Below are positions 41,469 to 51,246 of a stretch of 64,000 nt of DNA, in pieces (the stretch's first letter is position 1; the number at the start of each line of letters is the position of its first letter). The position numbers and the translations under genes are program-made. The notes beneath the pieces were generated by a model. That model worked only from the letters and a program-made list of their open reading frames with translations, was not told the origin of the DNA and ran no database searches. Origin of the DNA: Paenibacillus sp. FSL K6-1096 (lineage in GTDB: Bacteria; Bacillota; Bacilli; Paenibacillales; Paenibacillaceae); contig NZ_CP150274.1 of assembly GCF_037977055.1 (NCBI RefSeq), positions 3,968,001 through 4,032,000 on the forward strand, read 5' to 3'.

Positions 41469-44111
41469 ATGGATTTCAACAAACTGACCCAGAAGCTGCA
41501 GGAAGCTGTGGCCGAGGCGCAGTCGCTGGCGGCTGCAGCCGGGCATCAGGAGATTGATAATCTCCATCTGCTGAAGGCGCTGCTCCAGCAGCATGAAGGA
41601 CTGCTGCCCCGGCTGCTGCAGAAGATGAATATTCCCGCAGCCGGGCTGCTGCAGGGCACGGAGGCGCTGCTCCAGCGGAAGCCGAGCGTGAGCGGAGGCG
41701 GGGCGGGCACGATGCGCCGCTACGCCTCGCCTGCGCTGATTGCCATGCTGGAGCAGGCTGAGCAGGAAGCGGCGAAGATGCAGGACGAATTCGTGGCGGT
41801 GGAGCATGCCGTCCTGGCGATGGTCTCGGATTCCGGCAGCGGGAACCGCGAGCTGCGCGAATTGTTCACCAGCCGGGGCATCACCCGGGAGAAGCTGCTG
41901 GAGGTGCTGGCCGACATCCGCGGGCATCAGCGGGTGACCAGCCGGGAGCCGGAGGCCACCTATGAGGTGCTGGAGAAGTACGGCCGCGATCTGGTGGCCG
42001 AGGTGCGGGCCGGCAAGGTCGATCCGGTAATTGGCCGGGATGCCGAGATACGCCGTGTGATCCGCATCCTCTCCCGCAAGACGAAGAATAACCCGGTGCT
42101 GATCGGGGAGCCGGGCGTCGGCAAGACGGCGATTGTCGAAGGGCTGGCCCACCGGATTGTCCGCCGCGATGTGCCGGAGGGGCTGAAGGACAAGACGATT
42201 TTCTCACTGGATATGAGTGCGCTCATTGCCGGAGCGAAGTACCGCGGGGAGTTCGAGGAACGGCTTCAGGCGGTGCTGAAGGAGATCCGCGAGAGTGACG
42301 GGCGGATTATTCTGTTCATCGATGAGCTGCACACGATTGTCGGCGCGGGCAAAACCGAGGGAGCGATGGATGCGGGCAATATGCTGAAGCCGATGCTGGC
42401 CCGGGGCGAGCTGCACTGTATCGGGGCGACCACGCTGGATGAATACCGCAAATATATCGAGAAGGACCCGGCGCTCGAACGCCGCTTTCAGCAGGTGCTG
42501 GTCAGCGAGCCGGACGTTGAGGATACGATCTCGATCCTGCGCGGGCTGAAGGAACGCTTCGAGGTGCATCACGGGGTCAAAATCCACGACAGCGCCCTGG
42601 TCGCCGCCGGAGTGTTATCGAACCGCTACATCACCGACCGCTTCCTGCCGGATAAGGCGATTGACCTGGTGGATGAAGCCTGCGCGATGATCCGCACGGA
42701 GATTGATTCCATGCCCGGCGAGATGGACGAGGTGACCCGCCGTCTGATGCAGATGGAGATTGAGGAAGCTGCGCTCAAAAAAGAAACCGACGACGCCAGC
42801 GCCCGCCGCCTGGAGAGCCTCCAGCGGGAGCTGGCTGACCTGAAGGAGAAGCATCTGGGCATGACTGTCCGCTGGGAGAAGGAGAAGTCGGCAATTCAGG
42901 GCATCCGCGACCTCAAGAAACGGCTGGAGCAGGCCCGCAAGGATCTGGTCGATGCCCAGGAGGTCTACGATCTCAACAAGTCCGCCGAGCTGAGCTACGG
43001 GATCATTCCTGATCTGGAGCGCCAGCTGAAGGCGGCGGAGGAAGCGGCGCAGCAGGACCAGGAGACCCGGCTGCTGCGTGAAGCGGTGACTGAGGAGGAG
43101 ATCGCCGATATTGTTTCGCGCTGGACGGGTGTTCCCGTAAGCAGATTGGTAGAAGGCGAGCGGGATAAGCTGCTGCGGCTGGAGGATACGCTGCATGAAC
43201 GGGTGGTCGGCCAGGATGAGGCTGTCCGGCTGGTAGCCGATGCCGTCCTCCGGGCCAGAGCCGGGATTAAGGACCCGAACCGCCCCATCGGCTCGTTCCT
43301 GTTCCTGGGGCCGACCGGTGTCGGGAAGACCGAGCTGGCCAAGGCGCTGGCGGTTTCGCTGTTCGACCGCGAGGACGGCATGATCCGCATCGATATGTCG
43401 GAGTATATGGAGAAGCACAGTGTCTCCCGTCTTGTGGGCGCTCCTCCGGGATATGTCGGCTATGAAGAGGGCGGCCAGCTGACGGAAGCGGTGCGCCGCC
43501 AGCCGTATACGGTGGTGCTGCTCGATGAGGTGGAGAAGGCGCACCCGGATGTGTTCAACATTCTGCTGCAATTGCTGGATGACGGGCGGCTGACCGATTC
43601 GCAGGGCCGAATGGTGGACTTCAAGAACACCATTGTCATCATGACCTCCAACATCGGGTCGCCGCATCTCATTCAGGGCACGGATGACAACGGCGATCTG
43701 ACCGAAGCCGTTAAGGACAGGGTGATGAAGGAACTGAGTGGCCACTTCCGTCCGGAGTTCCTCAACCGGGTGGATGATATCGTGATGTTCAAGCCGCTGA
43801 CCATGAATGAGACCGAGAGAATTGTCGTGAAGCTGGTCGATGGGCTGCGCCTGCGCCTGGCCGAGCGGAATATCGGGCTGGTGCTCAGCGGACGGGCGGT
43901 CCGCTTCATTGCCGAGGAAGGCTTCGACTCCGTGTACGGCGCCCGGCCGCTGAAGCGGTTCATCCAGCGCAGCCTGGAGACGCGGGTGGCGCGTGCGCTG
44001 ATCGCCGGTGAAGCGGAGGAAGACTCCGTGATGACCGTCGATGAAGCAGACGGGGAGCTGACGGTCAGCATCGCCAAGCCGGAGTCTGCCGAGACCGTTA
44101 CAGCCGAATAA
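41469..44111 (+). CDS. clpB: Protein disaggregase ClpB
   Basis: 880 residues, slightly longer than the usual 850-865. N domain (1-150), first AAA+ with Walker A 'GEPGVGKT' (about 214) and '[19 protein letters not shown]' (Walker B), a coiled-coil M domain (about 410-530) and second AAA+ with 'GPTGVGKT' (about 614) and '[14 protein letters not shown]'. It threads aggregated proteins through its ring with DnaK help. No ClpP-binding loop (IGF/L) is visible, as expected for ClpB. It is the last gene of the CtsR-regulated cluster. Confidence 0.96.
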   Translation: MDFNKLTQKLQEAVAEAQSLAAAAGHQEIDNLHLLKALLQQHEGLLPRLLQKMNIPAAGLLQGTEALLQRKPSVSGGGAGTMRRYASPALIAMLEQAEQEAAKMQDEFVAVEHAVLAMVSDSGSGNRELRELFTSRGITREKLLEVLADIRGHQRVTSREPEATYEVLEKYGRDLVAEVRAGKVDPVIGRDAEIRRVIRILSRKTKNNPVLIGEPGVGKTAIVEGLAHRIVRRDVPEGLKDKTIFSLDMSALIAGAKYRGEFEERLQAVLKEIRESDGRIILFIDELHTIVGAGKTEGAMDAGNMLKPMLARGELHCIGATTLDEYRKYIEKDPALERRFQQVLVSEPDVEDTISILRGLKERFEVHHGVKIHDSALVAAGVLSNRYITDRFLPDKAIDLVDEACAMIRTEIDSMPGEMDEVTRRLMQMEIEEAALKKETDDASARRLESLQRELADLKEKHLGMTVRWEKEKSAIQGIRDLKKRLEQARKDLVDAQEVYDLNKSAELSYGIIPDLERQLKAAEEAAQQDQETRLLREAVTEEEIADIVSRWTGVPVSRLVEGERDKLLRLEDTLHERVVGQDEAVRLVADAVLRARAGIKDPNRPIGSFLFLGPTGVGKTELAKALAVSLFDREDGMIRIDMSEYMEKHSVSRLVGAPPGYVGYEEGGQLTEAVRRQPYTVVLLDEVEKAHPDVFNILLQLLDDGRLTDSQGRMVDFKNTIVIMTSNIGSPHLIQGTDDNGDLTEAVKDRVMKELSGHFRPEFLNRVDDIVMFKPLTMNETERIVVKLVDGLRLRLAERNIGLVLSGRAVRFIAEEGFDSVYGARPLKRFIQRSLETRVARALIAGEAEEDSVMTVDEADGELTVSIAKPESAETVTAE

Positions 44112-44149
44112 TAAGTGCTCCTGTCTCACTGGAGCACCGCCAAGCAAGC

Positions 44150-44187
44150 GGGCAACGCCAGGGGTACTACGGCGTTGCCCGTTTGTT
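44150..44187 (+). terminator. Intrinsic terminator after clpB
   Basis: GGGCAACGCC pairs with GGCGTTGCCC, followed by GTTTGTT. It ends at the stop of the convergent 73-residue gene. Confidence 0.85.
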
Positions 44188-44408
44188 CATGTGTTATCCT
44201 CCACCTGAATGAAGGCCAGAATCTCGGTTACAATATGGGAAATGGCATCCTCCCGCGGAATCAGGATGTGCCTGCTGACCATTTCAATGTCCTCCTGAAA
44301 CAGCTCGATGATCCGGAGCATGGCCTCCGGCTGCTTCTGTCTGGCTGCTGTCAGAAGCTCTGCGAACTGGCTGTCTGTGATAGCTGCCGGAGCATCTTTT
44401 GCTTCCAT
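44187..44408 (-). CDS. Small HTH_16/sigma region 2-like protein, possible RsoA analogue
   Basis: 73 residues from ATG 44408, behind AGGGGGTTAAC. The segment 'DSQFAELLTAARQKQPEAML' and 'IIELFQEDIEMVSRHIL' resembles the helix pattern of HTH_16 proteins and of sigma-70 region 2 starts. It overlaps the end of the sigma region 4-like gene by 58 bases. In B. subtilis SigO (region 4) and RsoA (region 2) together form a two-part sigma factor. The size and order here fit such a pair. The relation is by pattern only. Confidence 0.55.
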   Translation of the reverse strand: MEAKDAPAAITDSQFAELLTAARQKQPEAMLRIIELFQEDIEMVSRHILIPREDAISHIVTEILAFIQVEDNT

Positions 44409-44692
44409 TTGTTAACCCCCTGTTGACTCATATGCAGCTGAGCGGCAACCTCAGCCTCTGTCATCTCCTGCAGGTAAAGCTTCTGCAGGATGACCTTCCC
44501 TTTGGCAGGCAATGTATCTAACAATTGCTCGATCGACAACCGGTTGATCATATCCTCCGCCTCATCCCGTTGGGCGGGACGGATATCCATGAAGGTGCAC
44601 TCATGCCTGCGGGTCCGCTTGCTCCGGTATTGTAAGCGCCAGCCGATCCGGTAGATTTCCTTGCGGTAGCGCTGGATCATTTGCTGTTCCAT
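44351..44692 (-). CDS. Sigma-70 region 4-like protein, possible SigO-type subunit
   Basis: 113 residues from ATG 44692, behind AGGAGG. Residues about 52-100 form a sigma region 4: 'IEQLLDTLPAKGKVILQKLY', 'MTEAEVAAQLHMSQQGVNKW'. There is no region 2, so it could not melt a promoter alone. The next gene may supply that part. The N-terminus is very basic (11 Arg/Lys in the first 33). It may direct a small regulon under stress; no target promoter could be defined. Confidence 0.7.
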   Translation of the reverse strand: MEQQMIQRYRKEIYRIGWRLQYRSKRTRRHECTFMDIRPAQRDEAEDMINRLSIEQLLDTLPAKGKVILQKLYLQEMTEAEVAAQLHMSQQGVNKWKQKMLRQLSQTASSQSF

Positions 44693-44822
44693 GCGAGTAT
44701 GCCTCCTATTCTATATACAACTTTCTAATTATAGGGAAATATTAGGCGGGTATTTACAACTAAAATACGAACTTATGTTCTGTTATTTTAGCATATTTGA
44801 CAGCAAACCTACAGTAACAGGC

Positions 44823-44852
44823 AAAAAAAGAAGCCCGGGTCAGGGGCTTCTT
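44823..44852 (-). terminator. Intrinsic terminator after the short glycosyltransferase gene
   Basis: Minus strand: AAGAAGCCCC pairs with GGGCTTCTT (one bulge), followed by a run of T. Confidence 0.85.
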
Positions 44853-44896
44853 ACAATTGTATGGCTCAACTCACGGGCATTTCCGCCGCTGGCTGC

Positions 44897-45604
44897 CTAT
44901 TCATTCCACGGCACCAGCCGGGGATTCGGATCAAGGATAGACTGATACTGTTCCATCCAGCCGTATTTTCCATCCGGGTCCAGCCGCATGTACCGCTGAT
45001 ATTTCGTATACCTGGATTCCGGATTGGACCAGCCGAGATGCTTCAGCCGCAGGCCGCTTAACTGATGGGGCAATTCCGCAATATTCATGGGCAGCCGCCC
45101 GCAATGCTGGGGTGCTCGATTCCAGACATAGTTGAAATCTTCCTGGTAGCGGAGCAGGAGCGGCCAGTAACTTAGGTGAGCCCGCCAGTAAAAATCGTCA
45201 CGGTAATGATTCTCATCCCAGAAATCGTAAAGGCGGAAACAGAATAAGTCGCAATCTTCTGTCTGCAGCAGGGAGCCTATCTCTTCTGAGAATTTAGCTT
45301 CAAAAATCTCATCGGCATCCAGATTTAGAATCCACTCCGGACGGGTAGCAATGACTGCCTCCCACTGTTGCATACGCAGCTCAATCTCATTGCCGAATTT
45401 GGAGACGGGATTGTGAATCAGCTGAAGCGGAATACCCTGAAGAACCTCGCGGCAGATGTCTGCTGTATCATCGGTGCTTCCATCATCAATAATGACGGCT
45501 TCATCAATATATTTGCGGTGCTCCTGCAGGGCTTGACGCAGAAACCTCGAGCCTTCATTCTTTACAACCATCGTAAGGGTTAGCTTGGGAACGGCTTTTT
45601 CCAT
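44897..45604 (-). CDS. Family 2 glycosyltransferase, single domain
   Basis: 235 residues. GT-A fold of GT2: 'LTLTMVVKNEGSRFLRQAL', 'EAVIIDDGSTDDTADICREV', and the metal-binding DxD-like 'WILNLDADEIFEAKF'. The acceptor is unknown; Bacillales proteins of this type glycosylate surface or spore proteins or make exopolysaccharide. It is about three quarters identical to the C-terminal domain of the 573-residue protein encoded next door, so the two arose by duplication. A trace of the other domain lies just upstream of its start (45671-45720). Confidence 0.88.
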   Translation of the reverse strand: MEKAVPKLTLTMVVKNEGSRFLRQALQEHRKYIDEAVIIDDGSTDDTADICREVLQGIPLQLIHNPVSKFGNEIELRMQQWEAVIATRPEWILNLDADEIFEAKFSEEIGSLLQTEDCDLFCFRLYDFWDENHYRDDFYWRAHLSYWPLLLRYQEDFNYVWNRAPQHCGRLPMNIAELPHQLSGLRLKHLGWSNPESRYTKYQRYMRLDPDGKYGWMEQYQSILDPNPRLVPWNE

Positions 45605-45670
45605 CTCTGATTCACCTGCATCAGCCGGTTGCTGACGCTTCTCCTCTCGTATAAGCCGGCATGGGCTCCT

Positions 45671-45720
45671 TTACCGGACTTGATGGACCGGCTGCTGATC
45701 AGAGGGCAGATGCCAACTCC
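45671..45720 (-). pseudogene. Trace of the N-terminal glycosyltransferase domain
   Basis: The minus strand reads 'GVGICPLISSRSIKSG', which matches 'GGLGACTLISSRAIASG' of the neighbouring 573-residue protein, including 15 identical bases (CTGATCAGCAGCCGG). It lies about 70 bases upstream of the short gene. I take it as what is left of the first domain after a deletion in the duplicated copy. Confidence 0.5.
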
Positions 45721-45803
45721 GCTGATTCTGATACAGCTTATATGTAATCAATGTATTAAGAGAGGCATTAGAATATGACCTTGACGACTACTAAAAGAGA
45801 CGG

Positions 45804-45840
45804 AAAAAGGCCGCGATCCCGGGAAACGGGAAGTACGGCC
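45804..45840 (-). terminator. Intrinsic terminator after the two-domain glycosyltransferase gene
   Basis: Minus strand: GGCCG and CCCGTTTCCCGGG within a longer imperfect stem closed by CGGCC, followed by TTTTT. Confidence 0.8.
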
Positions 45841-45899
45841 ATCCCGGAATGAGGCGACCTCATACTCAGCTGAATCTTAGCTCATTGATGCTCTGCTGC

Positions 45900-47621
45900 C
45901 TATTCATTCCACAGCACCAGCCGGGGATGCTGGTCCAGAATGGACTGGTATTGCTCCTTCCAGCCGTAACGGCCGTCCGGGTCCAGGATCATATAGCGCA
46001 GATATTTCTCCAGCCGGAATTCCGGCTTGGACCAGCCGAGGTGCTTCAGCCGCAGATTGCTCAACTGATGGGGCAGCTCGAAAATATTCTCCGGCAGCCG
46101 ACCGCAATGCTGCGGCAGGTCATTCCAGAGGTAAGTGAAGTCTTCGCGGTAACGGAGCAGGAACGGCCGGTAGCTATGGTGGGCCTGCCAGTACATATCC
46201 TCGCGGTATTTGTCTTCATCCCAGAAATCATAGAGCCGGAAGCAGAACAGATCGCAGCCTTCCGTTCTTAGCAGGGAATCCACGTCTTCGGCGAAGCGGG
46301 CTTCAAAGACCTCATCCCCGTCCAGATTAAGAATCCATTCCGGACGGGTCGCCACCACCGCCTCCCACTGCTGCCTGCGCAGCTCGGATTCATTGCTGAA
46401 GCGGGACACCGGATTGTGAATCAGCTGAAGCGGAATGCCCTTCAGCACCTCACGGCATAGTTCAGCCGTGTCATCCGTGCTGCCGTCATCAATAATGACG
46501 GCTTCGTCAATATATTTGCGGTGTTCTTCCAGAATCTCACGCAGGAACCTTGAGGCTTCATTCTTGACGATCATCGTGAGCGTCAGCTTGGGCCTGCGCT
46601 CCGGCCCTCCTGAGGGAACTGCGGCTTGTGCAGCTTCGCCGCCCGGATCTGCAGGCAGCGGCTGCTTGGTTAAGCGCTGCCGGGCTTCAGCTTCCGTCCA
46701 CAGCGTATCCCACTGGGCAGCGGCTTCCTGTACTCTTTTATCAGCAGCTTCTGTTGTCTCTGTCCGGTTCTCTATGCCAGCCGCCTCCGGGCTGCTCCCG
46801 TCCGCTTTATCCGAGGTCCGCTGAACGAACTCCTCCACCAGCTCCAGGTCGCTGTCCCTGTAGAGATGCAGCGCCGGGAAGTAGGTGTCGACGAAAAGCG
46901 GAATGCCGAGCGCTGCGGCCCGGATGCAGAAATGACGGTCCTCTCCCCAGTAGGAGATATTGCGCACCCTGTCATAGCTGATGCCTGAAGCAATCGCCCG
47001 GCTGCTGATCAGGGTGCAGGCTCCCAGCCCGCCGACCTCGTAGATTCCCGGCTGATGCATCTTCATCAGGAAGGCGAGGAAGCGGCGCTGAATCTCTTCC
47101 GCCGAGGGCTGCTCCCCGGGCAGGATCTCCCATTGATTGTATTCGTCATGCATCCACACCTGCGGCTGGAGCAGTGTATCAGGCTTCCACTGGGTCCAGA
47201 AGATTTCCGAGATGATATCCTTGCCTGTGCCGATCAGATGCCGCAGGGTCTCCGGCTGAAGAATAAGATCCGAGTCGATCAGGAACAGATAGTCATAGCC
47301 GAAGGCCTCCGCCCGCCGGATCATCAGATTCTTGAACTCGGCCACCTTCCAGACCAGATTGGAATGCCAGATATGGGTGTTCTCATCACGGACATACTCG
47401 TCGTCATAACCGGAGGCCTGCAGGAAGACGGATCTGCCGCTCTCTGCGAACTGCCGGAGCAGCAGGCTGGAGGCTTCCTCCTTGTTATCGTCAATCAGAT
47501 AGAAATCGAGTTCAATATTTTCCAGATTCAGCCGCGTCAGAGCCTTCAGGAATTGCTCCAGGATGGCCGGCTTCTGATGGATTGGGCTGCCCAGCAGCAC
47601 CCGGGTACGCTTCTCAGTCAT
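45900..47621 (-). CDS. Two-domain glycosyltransferase (GT-A + GT2)
   Basis: 573 residues from ATG 47621 ('MTEKRTRVLLGSPIHQKP'), behind TGGAGTG; GTG 47630 is possible. The first domain (about 1-265) is a GT-A fold like the Anp1/GT-62-like family, with 'YDYLFLIDSDLILQPETLRH' as metal site. A Ser/Glu/Ala-rich linker (about 270-335) joins it to a GT2 domain (about 338-573: 'LTLTMIVKNEASRFLREIL', 'DDGSTDDTAELC', 'WILNLDGDEVFEARF'). Two active sites in one chain suggest that two sugars are added in turn. Its C-terminal domain is duplicated in the next gene. Confidence 0.88.
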   Translation of the reverse strand: MTEKRTRVLLGSPIHQKPAILEQFLKALTRLNLENIELDFYLIDDNKEEASSLLLRQFAESGRSVFLQASGYDDEYVRDENTHIWHSNLVWKVAEFKNLMIRRAEAFGYDYLFLIDSDLILQPETLRHLIGTGKDIISEIFWTQWKPDTLLQPQVWMHDEYNQWEILPGEQPSAEEIQRRFLAFLMKMHQPGIYEVGGLGACTLISSRAIASGISYDRVRNISYWGEDRHFCIRAAALGIPLFVDTYFPALHLYRDSDLELVEEFVQRTSDKADGSSPEAAGIENRTETTEAADKRVQEAAAQWDTLWTEAEARQRLTKQPLPADPGGEAAQAAVPSGGPERRPKLTLTMIVKNEASRFLREILEEHRKYIDEAVIIDDGSTDDTAELCREVLKGIPLQLIHNPVSRFSNESELRRQQWEAVVATRPEWILNLDGDEVFEARFAEDVDSLLRTEGCDLFCFRLYDFWDEDKYREDMYWQAHHSYRPFLLRYREDFTYLWNDLPQHCGRLPENIFELPHQLSNLRLKHLGWSKPEFRLEKYLRYMILDPDGRYGWKEQYQSILDQHPRLVLWNE

Positions 47622-47849
47622 AGCAGGCACTCCAGAATAGCTTTAGCATAATTGCACATCCCCTTGAATTTACAAATAATTGGTATCCATTATATGTATT
47701 CAATATATTCAGAGAAGTACCGCATTTCCCCTATTTCCGCGAAATAATAAGCTGCCGTTATAGAGAGAGTCTATTGATGTCTGTCAGGGGCTGTTGTACA
47801 ATACCGCTAATATATGATGAAGACCCGAAGGGCAGACAGGAGTGAGAGA

Positions 47850-48068
47850 ATGGACAAGCAACCGTTAAAAGTACAGCAGCTAATCAATTTGCTCCTGGCG
47901 ATGAATCCGCGTGCCGAGGTGTTCCTGCATACGGCCGCCGGAGAGCTCCGGCCGCTGCTGGATGAGGATGTGGAGGAGATCTATGCGCCTGCACATCCCG
48001 CCAAGACCGCAGTCCATATCACCGTGCCGGCAGATGCCGTAAGCCGTGCAGAGGAGGAGACTCCATGA
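47850..48068 (+). CDS. Hypothetical 72-residue protein coupled to cyclophilin
   Basis: 72 residues from ATG 47850 ('MDKQPLKVQQLINLLLAMNP'), behind AGGAGTGAGAG. No membrane segment. It ends with ATGA overlapping the start of the cyclophilin gene, so the two are co-translated. The segment 'LINLLLAMNPRAEVFLHTAA' resembles small conserved proteins of unknown function. Confidence 0.7.
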   Translation: MDKQPLKVQQLINLLLAMNPRAEVFLHTAAGELRPLLDEDVEEIYAPAHPAKTAVHITVPADAVSRAEEETP

Positions 48069-48490
48069 AGCAGGCTCTGATTAGACTGGAACAGGGACAA
48101 GAGGTCCGGCTGGAGCTGTTCGACCAGGAGGCTCCGGGAACGGTAGCCAATTTCGCGAAGCTTGCGAACAGCGGCTTTTATAACGGCCTGGCCTTTCAGC
48201 GTGTGGTCCGCGGCTTCGTCGCCCAAGGCGGCTGTCCGGACGGTACCGGCAGAGGCGGCACCACCCCTATTCCCTGCGAGACACAGGGGAATCCTCACAA
48301 GCATGTGCGCGGCGCGCTGTCTATGGCGCATTTCGGGCCGGGAACAGGCTCCTGCCAGTTCTTTATCTGTTACGATACCTTCGATTATCTGGACGGCTGG
48401 CATACGGTATTCGGCAGGGTTACGGAAGGAATGGAGCATGTCGATGCCTTACGGCGCGGGGACATCATGAAGGAGGTCCGCGTCTGGTAA
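48065..48490 (+). CDS. Peptidyl-prolyl cis-trans isomerase, cyclophilin type
   Basis: 141 residues. Cyclophilin motifs: 'NFAKLANSGFYNGLAFQRVV', 'GFVAQGGCPDGTGRGG', 'GALSMAHFGPGTGSCQFFI'. The catalytic Arg is in 'FQRVV'. There is no signal peptide, so it works in the cytoplasm on folding of Xaa-Pro bonds, as B. subtilis PpiB does. It is compact but complete. Confidence 0.93.
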   Translation: MKQALIRLEQGQEVRLELFDQEAPGTVANFAKLANSGFYNGLAFQRVVRGFVAQGGCPDGTGRGGTTPIPCETQGNPHKHVRGALSMAHFGPGTGSCQFFICYDTFDYLDGWHTVFGRVTEGMEHVDALRRGDIMKEVRVW

Positions 48491-48511
48491 GGACCATGGT
48501 AAATTCATACA

Positions 48512-48540
48512 TTGTAATTCCTAGTATTCCGATATATAAT
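48512..48540 (+). promoter_or_regulatory. Sigma-A promoter of the peptide transporter operon
   Basis: TTGTAA, 17 bases, TATAAT; 48 bases before the lipoprotein start codon. Confidence 0.8.
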
Positions 48541-48587
48541 GACTCAACAACAAGCGGGAGCGCTTATAGACATGGAGGAGAGAAACA

Positions 48588-50207
48588 ATGCGTAAAGGGA
48601 TATCAGGGGTTGTCATTCTTATTGTGTTAACATTAATGATCAGTGCTTGCGGAAACGGAAATAATGCGGCATCCCCGAGTGCTACCGCCACCACCTCTGC
48701 GGAGGGAACGCAGCAGCCTGCTGCCGGCGAGCCGAAGGATGGCGGAAGTCTGATCATAGGAGTTGCCTCCGATCCTGTAGTACTGAATCCGAACTATGCG
48801 GGTGACCGTGTCAGTCTGACGATTGACCAGGCGCTGTATGCACCGCTGTTCCAGGTGAACAACGGCAAGAAGACCTTCTACCTGGCAGACAGTCTGACAC
48901 CGTCAAGCGATAATCTGACCTATACATTGAAGCTTAAGGATGGACTGACCTGGCATGATGGTGAGAAGCTGACGGCGGATGATGTTGTATTCACCATCGA
49001 CAGCATTCTTGACGAGAAGCAGAACAGCTTCCTGCGGGCCAACTTCCTGATCGGCGACAAGGCGATTAAGGCTGTCAAGGTCGATGACCTGACTGTGGAG
49101 TTCAAGCTGCCACAGGTCAGCCCGGCTTTTGAAGCTACGCTGGTCCAGGTATTCCCGATTCCGAAGCACATTTACGAGAATGAGACCAATATTGAGAAGA
49201 GCACGAAGAACGCTTCTCCTGTCGGCTCCGGTCCCTTCAAGTTCAAGGAATACAAGGCGGGCGAATATCTGACGCTGGAACGCTTCGACAATTACTTCGG
49301 CGGCAAGCCGCATCTGGATTCGGTGACCTACCGGATTGCCAAGGATACCAATGCGGCGAATCTGGCTCTGCAGAACGGCGAGATTAATGTGCAGTATCTG
49401 GATCCTAAGGATGTTCCTACGATTCAAGCGACGAATAATTTCGAGATTCTGCCATACAGCGAAGGCCGCCTCGCCTATCTGATGTTCAATGCGAACAGCG
49501 ACACCGGCGCCCTTGCCAAAAAAGAAGTCCGTCAAGCCCTATCCCTGGCGCTCAGCCGCGATGAGCTGATTCAGACGGCCTACACCTCTAATGAATATGC
49601 CGATCCGGCCAAGTCTTTCCTGACCCCGGATGCGCTGTATTTCACGAATGATGTCCCTAGCTTTGACAATGATGCCGCTAAGGCAAAAGAACTGCTGGCA
49701 TCTGCCGGCGAGAGCAATCTCAAGCTCCGGTACATCGTACAGAGCGGTAACAAGGCGCAGGAAGCCATCTCGCTGTATGTACAGCAGAAGCTGAAGGCGA
49801 TCGGCGTGGAGGTTGAACTGCAGAACATGGATTCCTCGGCGTGGGTGCAGAAGTTCATTGATCTGAAGGCCACCGACTACGAGCTGGCACTGACCGGCTA
49901 TATCATGGGCTATGACCCGGATGCCTACCGTATCCTGTTTACTACGGGCAGCTCGTCTAACTACTCGCATTATTCCAACAGCGAGGTTGATAAGCTGATG
50001 AACGACGGTGCGGGCGAAGCCGACCCGGCCAAGCGTGCAGAGATCTACAAGAAAGCGCAGGAGCTGGTGGCTGAGGATGCACCGATCTATCCTATCGCTT
50101 ATACTAAGACCGTGGTAGCCGTATCGAAGAACTACGGCGGTATTGATGAAGCGGTGCTGAAGCCGGTCGTCATCTTCGAAGACCTATCCAAGATTTACCA
50201 GAAATAA
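48588..50207 (+). CDS. Peptide-binding lipoprotein, SBP family 5 (DppE/OppA type)
   Basis: 539 residues. Signal peptide with lipobox 'LMISAC' (Cys near 21), then Asn/Ala/Thr linker. Family 5 hallmarks: 'LKDGLTWHDGEKLTADDVVF' (about 125-144) and 'VGSGPFKFKEYKAGEYL'. It catches di- or oligopeptides (some members bind nickel or sugars) for the permease encoded downstream. It is followed by a terminator that probably lets only part of transcription continue, keeping this protein in excess. Confidence 0.94.
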   Translation: MRKGISGVVILIVLTLMISACGNGNNAASPSATATTSAEGTQQPAAGEPKDGGSLIIGVASDPVVLNPNYAGDRVSLTIDQALYAPLFQVNNGKKTFYLADSLTPSSDNLTYTLKLKDGLTWHDGEKLTADDVVFTIDSILDEKQNSFLRANFLIGDKAIKAVKVDDLTVEFKLPQVSPAFEATLVQVFPIPKHIYENETNIEKSTKNASPVGSGPFKFKEYKAGEYLTLERFDNYFGGKPHLDSVTYRIAKDTNAANLALQNGEINVQYLDPKDVPTIQATNNFEILPYSEGRLAYLMFNANSDTGALAKKEVRQALSLALSRDELIQTAYTSNEYADPAKSFLTPDALYFTNDVPSFDNDAAKAKELLASAGESNLKLRYIVQSGNKAQEAISLYVQQKLKAIGVEVELQNMDSSAWVQKFIDLKATDYELALTGYIMGYDPDAYRILFTTGSSSNYSHYSNSEVDKLMNDGAGEADPAKRAEIYKKAQELVAEDAPIYPIAYTKTVVAVSKNYGGIDEAVLKPVVIFEDLSKIYQK

Positions 50208-50236
50208 TCTGCTTTACAAAATAAGCAAGGCAAACA

Positions 50237-50263
50237 AATAAGCTGGTCCCCCAGCTTATTTTT
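50237..50263 (+). terminator. Intercistronic terminator between receptor and permease genes
   Basis: AATAAGCTGG, loop TCCC, CCAGCTTATT, TTT. It lies 30 bases after the lipoprotein gene and 29 before the permease start. Confidence 0.85.
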
Positions 50264-50291
50264 GCCTGTTAAGAGCTGGGAGAAGCTGCGT

Positions 50292-51242
50292 ATGAGACAA
50301 CTCATCGTCCGAAGGTTGCTGCAAACATTGCCGATGCTGTTTTTTGTATCGGTGGTCTGTTTTACTATGATTAAGCTGGCTCCGGGAGATCCGGTGCTGT
50401 CATTCGTGACGCCCAATATGCATGCCGATGACATTGAGCGCATCCGCCATAATCTGGGGCTGGATAAGCCGGCTTATATTCAATATTTCATCTGGGTCAA
50501 GGAGATGGTCCAGGGTAATTTCGGGTACTCGCTGGTCAATCACCAGCCTGTGCTGGATCAGATTCTGGACCGCCTGCCCGCAACTGCGGGTCTGATGGGC
50601 AGCGCCATTGCCCTGGCCGTCCTGCTGGCCATTCCGCTGGGCCTCGTGGCCGGTGCGAACCGCAACCGCTGGGTAGACAAGCTGATCAATTTTATCGCTT
50701 ATATCGGCATCTCCATCCCTTTGTTCTGGCTGGCGATCCTGCTGATGTATCTGTTCGCGATCAAGCTGCATCTGCTTCCAAGCATGGGGATGCGCACCAT
50801 TGGTGTGGAATCGCCGCTGGATGTGCTGAAGCACGGGATCTTGCCGTGTACGGTGCTGGCCTTCAGTTTCCTGGCCGGGTATGTGCGCTATATCCGCTCC
50901 AGCACGATCGGACAGCTCAAGGAGGAGTATGTGCAGATCCAGTACGCTTTTGGCTCGAAGAAATCCACCATTCTGTTCCGGCATGTGCTGAAGCATGTAC
51001 TGCTGCCGGTGATCACTCTGATCGGTATGTCGATGGGAGATCTGGTGGCCGGGGCGATTGTTACGGAGACGGTATTCTCCTGGCCGGGGATCGGGTCCCT
51101 GGGGATGACGGCGGTGAAGGGGATGGACTATCCTGTTATTATGGGGATTACCCTGTTCTCTTCCTTAATGCTGATCTTCGGTAATCTGGTGGCCGATATT
51201 CTCTACAGCGTTGTCGATCCAAGAATTAAACTGAAGGGGTGA
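50292..51242 (+). CDS. Peptide ABC transporter permease, DppB/OppB type
   Basis: 316 residues from ATG 50292 ('MRQLIVRRLLQTLPMLFFVS'), behind GGGAGAAGC. Six membrane segments, the DppB motif 'MIKLAPGDPV' and the EAA-like 'IQYAFGSKKSTILFRHVLKH' loop. It forms the channel with the DppC-type protein four bases downstream. Confidence 0.95.
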   Translation: MRQLIVRRLLQTLPMLFFVSVVCFTMIKLAPGDPVLSFVTPNMHADDIERIRHNLGLDKPAYIQYFIWVKEMVQGNFGYSLVNHQPVLDQILDRLPATAGLMGSAIALAVLLAIPLGLVAGANRNRWVDKLINFIAYIGISIPLFWLAILLMYLFAIKLHLLPSMGMRTIGVESPLDVLKHGILPCTVLAFSFLAGYVRYIRSSTIGQLKEEYVQIQYAFGSKKSTILFRHVLKHVLLPVITLIGMSMGDLVAGAIVTETVFSWPGIGSLGMTAVKGMDYPVIMGITLFSSLMLIFGNLVADILYSVVDPRIKLKG

Positions 51243-51246
51243 CCTC

